NCBI GenBank assembly: GCA_030630315.1
Contig: DAOVNI010000126.1
Span: forward strand, 1 to 5,469
Source: Phycisphaerae bacterium
GTDB lineage: Bacteria; Planctomycetota; Phycisphaerae; Sedimentisphaerales; Anaerobacaceae
Direction: 5' to 3'
Length of the DNA: 5,469 nucleotides
The translations under genes and the position numbers were made by a program. This document shows, one piece after another, positions 3,485-5,469 of the stretch (within the stretch, counting starts at the first letter, position 1; each line of letters opens with the position of its first letter). The notes under the pieces are model-generated. The model did no database searches and was not told the DNA's origin. It worked only from the letters and a program-made list of their open reading frames with translations.

Positions 3485-5251
3485 ATGAAAATGGCAAAAG
3501 AATTAAACGCAGAGAACGCAGAGAAAAAACTAAAATTAAAAAAACTCAGCGGGCTCCGCGAACTCGGCGGTAAAAAATGCTCGTTTCTCATTTTTTGCCT
3601 TCTATTAACTGGCTGTGGCAACAAGTTTTTTGACCCGACGCAAGTAGGCAGGTTCCGTCCTGTACCGGCGGTGAATGTGATATTGGATTCGCTGAGTGTG
3701 GCAGAGGAGGCGCCGTCGGCCTGGGAAGGAGCGGAAGACCCCAGGCCGATGGATGTCATGGCATACGAGACCGATTATGTGTTTGGTTCCGGAGATATCG
3801 TCAGGATATCCATTTTTGAGCTGCTTACAGAGGAGGCTCCATTTGAAAGAGATTATGTTGTTACCGAGACCGGCAGGATATCCATACCGGAAGTTGGGGT
3901 AGTTGATGCGGCGGGGCTGACTGAATCGCAACTTGAAGAGGAGATAAGGCAAATCCTTGAGCCGAGCATATTAAGGGAGCCGTTGGTTACCGTAATCTTG
4001 ATGAGGTCACAACAACGCACATTTTCAATATCGGGTAATGGTGTGCCGATTCCGAGCAGATACCAGATTCCGCGGTATGATTTCAGATTGCTCGATGCGC
4101 TTGCGACAGCAGGGGGGATAAGCCAGTTTAACATAAGCTACATTTATGTTTCGCGTTCTGTTACGGGCAAAGAAGCGATAGCTGTCCTTGGGACTCCTGA
4201 CGGAGAGCCGATTGAGCCGGAGGTTACTAAGCCGGAGGTTACTAAGCCGGAGTTTCCTGAGCTGGAGGAGCCGAAGGAACGGATTAAACCCGAACAGGAA
4301 ATGCTGGAGATAATTGCACCACGGGCAAAAGGGCAGCGGTCGGAGAATAAATTGGTTATAGCTTCGGCGGAGATGATAACGGATAAGGAACTTGCTGAAG
4401 TAGCTTTGCCGAAAGGTTTTGAGCCGTCAGCCGATGGCGGCCGGAGGGACATCAAGGACGTGCTGGATGTACTGGAATCATCCCTCAAGCCGGCTGGTCA
4501 AAAGACGATAGATAAGCCAACAGATACAGGTGAGCCAACAGATACAGGTGAGCCAACAGATACAGGTGAGCCAACAGATGAGGAGAAGAGAGGCCGTACC
4601 GAGTGGATTTTTCGGGACGGCCAATGGGTTCCGGTGCAGGTCGGTCGGCCGGAGCCGGCGGAGCCGGTGATTAAGGTCGAGCCGGAGAAAGTAACCGAGC
4701 CGCTCAAGGAGAAAGTGCCGGCGGATTTCGACTGGGACCAGATAGGAGCCGGAGGAGTGCAGACGCGGGTTATAAAGATTCCTGCCGACAGACTGGCTGC
4801 AGGTGACCCCAGGTATAATATTGTGATAAGGCCCGGTGATAGTATCCAGGTACCTGTTGACATTATCGGTACCTGCTTTATTATGGGTAATACTAACTTT
4901 CAAGGTGAGATCAATCTTACAGGCCGACCGATGACTTTGAAGATGGCTATAGCTGCGGCGGGCGGCCTGGGACCTCTGGCGTGGCCAAAACGCTGTGAGG
5001 TGGTAAGGAGAATCGGAAAGAACAAAGAAGAAATCGTAATGGTGGATTTGGATAAAATCGCACGAGGCGAACAGCCTGATTTCTTTATTAAGCCGAACGA
5101 TTTGATCAACGTCGGCACACATCCGACCTCCAGGTGGCGTGCGGTTTTGAGAAATGCATTCAGGGCAACTTACGGATTCGGGTTTGTTTACGACCGTAAT
5201 TTTGCGGATAGAGATTACTATACCCGCAGGCCTATACCCAACTGGTTTTAA
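3485..5251 (+). CDS. Polysaccharide biosynthesis/export lipoprotein (Wza-like, Poly_export and SLBB domains)
   Basis: This is a Wza-family outer-membrane polysaccharide export protein, expected to form the channel through which exopolysaccharide leaves the cell. From the ATG at 3485 it has 588 residues; 3431 would add 18. A lysine-rich N-terminus and hydrophobic SFLIFCLLL end in the lipobox LTGC (C44). The Poly_export domain spans about 99-174 (YVFGSGDIVRISIFE, then GRISIPEVGVVDAAGLT). A first SLBB domain starts near 177 and resumes near 425 (DPRYNIVIRPGDSIQVP); a Pro/Glu/Thr-rich insert with tandem repeats lies between. A second SLBB domain follows (about 460-545: LTGRPMTLKMAIAAAGGLG, then FFIKPNDLINVG). 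The C-terminal tail (RNAFRATYGFGF) may be the membrane-inserted end. Typical Wza-type proteins are about 350-400 residues, so the insert explains the excess. It ends with tandem stops TAA TAG. The family is clear; the exact polysaccharide is unknown. Confidence 0.9.
   Translation: MKMAKELNAENAEKKLKLKKLSGLRELGGKKCSFLIFCLLLTGCGNKFFDPTQVGRFRPVPAVNVILDSLSVAEEAPSAWEGAEDPRPMDVMAYETDYVFGSGDIVRISIFELLTEEAPFERDYVVTETGRISIPEVGVVDAAGLTESQLEEEIRQILEPSILREPLVTVILMRSQQRTFSISGNGVPIPSRYQIPRYDFRLLDALATAGGISQFNISYIYVSRSVTGKEAIAVLGTPDGEPIEPEVTKPEVTKPEFPELEEPKERIKPEQEMLEIIAPRAKGQRSENKLVIASAEMITDKELAEVALPKGFEPSADGGRRDIKDVLDVLESSLKPAGQKTIDKPTDTGEPTDTGEPTDTGEPTDEEKRGRTEWIFRDGQWVPVQVGRPEPAEPVIKVEPEKVTEPLKEKVPADFDWDQIGAGGVQTRVIKIPADRLAAGDPRYNIVIRPGDSIQVPVDIIGTCFIMGNTNFQGEINLTGRPMTLKMAIAAAGGLGPLAWPKRCEVVRRIGKNKEEIVMVDLDKIARGEQPDFFIKPNDLINVGTHPTSRWRAVLRNAFRATYGFGFVYDRNFADRDYYTRRPIPNWF
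3508..3571. repeat. Inverted cluster of 9-bp units within the export gene N-terminus
   Basis: Two copies of CGCAGAGAA (3508-3525) are followed by an A-rich spacer (3526-3544) and three units CTCAGCGGG, CTCCGCGAA, CTCGGCGGT (3545-3571). The CTCnGCG cores are inverted relatives of CGCAGAG with one central mismatch. Nine bases are three codons, so the protein reads NAE-NAE, then LSG-LRE-LGG. It looks like a dispersed intergenic repeat captured by the coding frame. Confidence 0.65.
4216..4245 (+). repeat. 15-bp tandem repeat in the export gene insert
   Basis: Two perfect copies of gccggaggttactaa are followed by a partial third copy (gccgg at 4246). They encode repeated PEVTK in the linker after the first SLBB half. 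Confidence 0.85.
4517..4579 (+). repeat. 18-bp tandem repeat, 3.5 copies, in the export gene insert
   Basis: Three identical copies of ccaacagatacaggtgag (4517-4534, 4535-4552, 4553-4570) and half a fourth encode PTDTGE three times, then PTDE. Perfect identity suggests recent slippage; changes in copy number would keep the frame and vary linker length. Confidence 0.92.
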
Positions 5252-5261
5252 TAGTCTTGAA

Positions 5262-5288
5262 TTTTGAGTTTTAACTGAACACTCAAAA
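5262..5288. repeat. AT-rich hairpin between the export gene and the next gene
   Basis: TTTTGAGT (5262-5269) pairs with ACTCAAAA (5281-5288) around an 11-base loop. The stem is too AT-rich and lacks a following T-run for a confident terminator call, so transcription may continue into the next gene. Confidence 0.5.
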
Positions 5289-5298
5289 CTAATTGGTT

Positions 5299-5469
5299 AT
5301 GGTGGACAAAGAATCGATCATTGACAAAGGATTATTGAAATCAGGAAATAAACAAGCATCAATTGAAAATAATCAATCGTCAGGTGCAGCTTGTGGTTTC
5401 CCTTTTGCAGGGTCCCCTCGGACAAGCTGGCGTGAACTGGGCGTGCATAATTACGTCAAAATGTTGATA
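5299..5469 (+). CDS. N-terminal fragment of an unidentified protein (3' end outside window)
   Basis: An ATG at 5299, after an in-frame TAA at 5290-5292, opens 57 codons that run to the window end without a stop. The product begins MVDKESIIDKGLLKSGNK and is polar and hydrophilic for about 35 residues, with a GFPFAGSPRTSW stretch before WRELGVHNYVKMLI. There is no signal peptide or obvious motif, and no clear Shine-Dalgarno sequence; GTG at 5302 is another possible start. It lies 47 bases after the export gene on the same strand, so it may belong to the same polysaccharide locus. Function cannot be assigned from this fragment. Confidence 0.55.
   Translation, partial: MVDKESIIDKGLLKSGNKQASIENNQSSGAACGFPFAGSPRTSWRELGVHNYVKMLI

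Noticed and set aside
3403..3759. Minus-strand reading frame of 118 codons opposite the start of the export gene.
   Set aside because: It reads through the complement of the 9-bp repeats and has low-complexity Ser/Phe/Ala content with no domain; the + strand frame has clear export-protein domains.
4478..5122. Minus-strand reading frame of 214 codons within the export gene.
   Set aside because: It is a shadow of the + strand gene: its CICWLT repeats are the complement of the 18-bp tandem repeat, and it has no recognisable domain or start context.

Overview
The window reads as a piece of an anaerobic or facultatively anaerobic bacterial chromosome of moderate GC content. I think a planctomycete of the Phycisphaerae/Sedimentisphaerales type is most likely. 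That guess rests on the Wza-like export protein with a large linker insert, the lipoprotein style and the repeat-rich spacers. It is an inference, because no marker gene is present. All genes lie on the + strand.

Layout: (1) Bases 1-1668 hold the C-terminal part of a pyruvate:ferredoxin oxidoreductase, with both ferredoxin-type clusters, the proximal cluster and the thiamine diphosphate site intact. (2) Bases 1694-2608 hold a predicted lipoprotein of unknown function, possibly in the same transcript. It contains a strong coding hairpin and a 15-bp tandem duplication. (3) Bases 2609-3430 are 822 bases without a credible long ORF but full of inverted repeats: at least ten hairpins, one pair of mutually exclusive stems, a perfect 20-bp palindrome, a duplicated 19-mer and three related CCTAAGGGG-type hairpins. 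(4) Bases 3485-5251 (an upstream start at 3431 is possible) encode a Wza-type outer-membrane polysaccharide export lipoprotein. Its first SLBB domain is split by a long Pro/Glu/Thr-rich insert with tandem repeats, and its N-terminus is built from short repeat DNA. (5) An AT-rich hairpin at 5262-5288 follows, then the first 57 codons of another gene that runs off the end.

The polysaccharide export gene and probably the gene after it appear to start an envelope/exopolysaccharide locus, separated from the central-carbon gene nifJ by the structured spacer. The best candidate for something undescribed is that spacer (2609-3430). It may be a long structured 5' leader of the export gene or a cluster of dispersed palindromic repeats. 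The second candidate is the use of palindromic repeat DNA as coding sequence in both lipoprotein genes.
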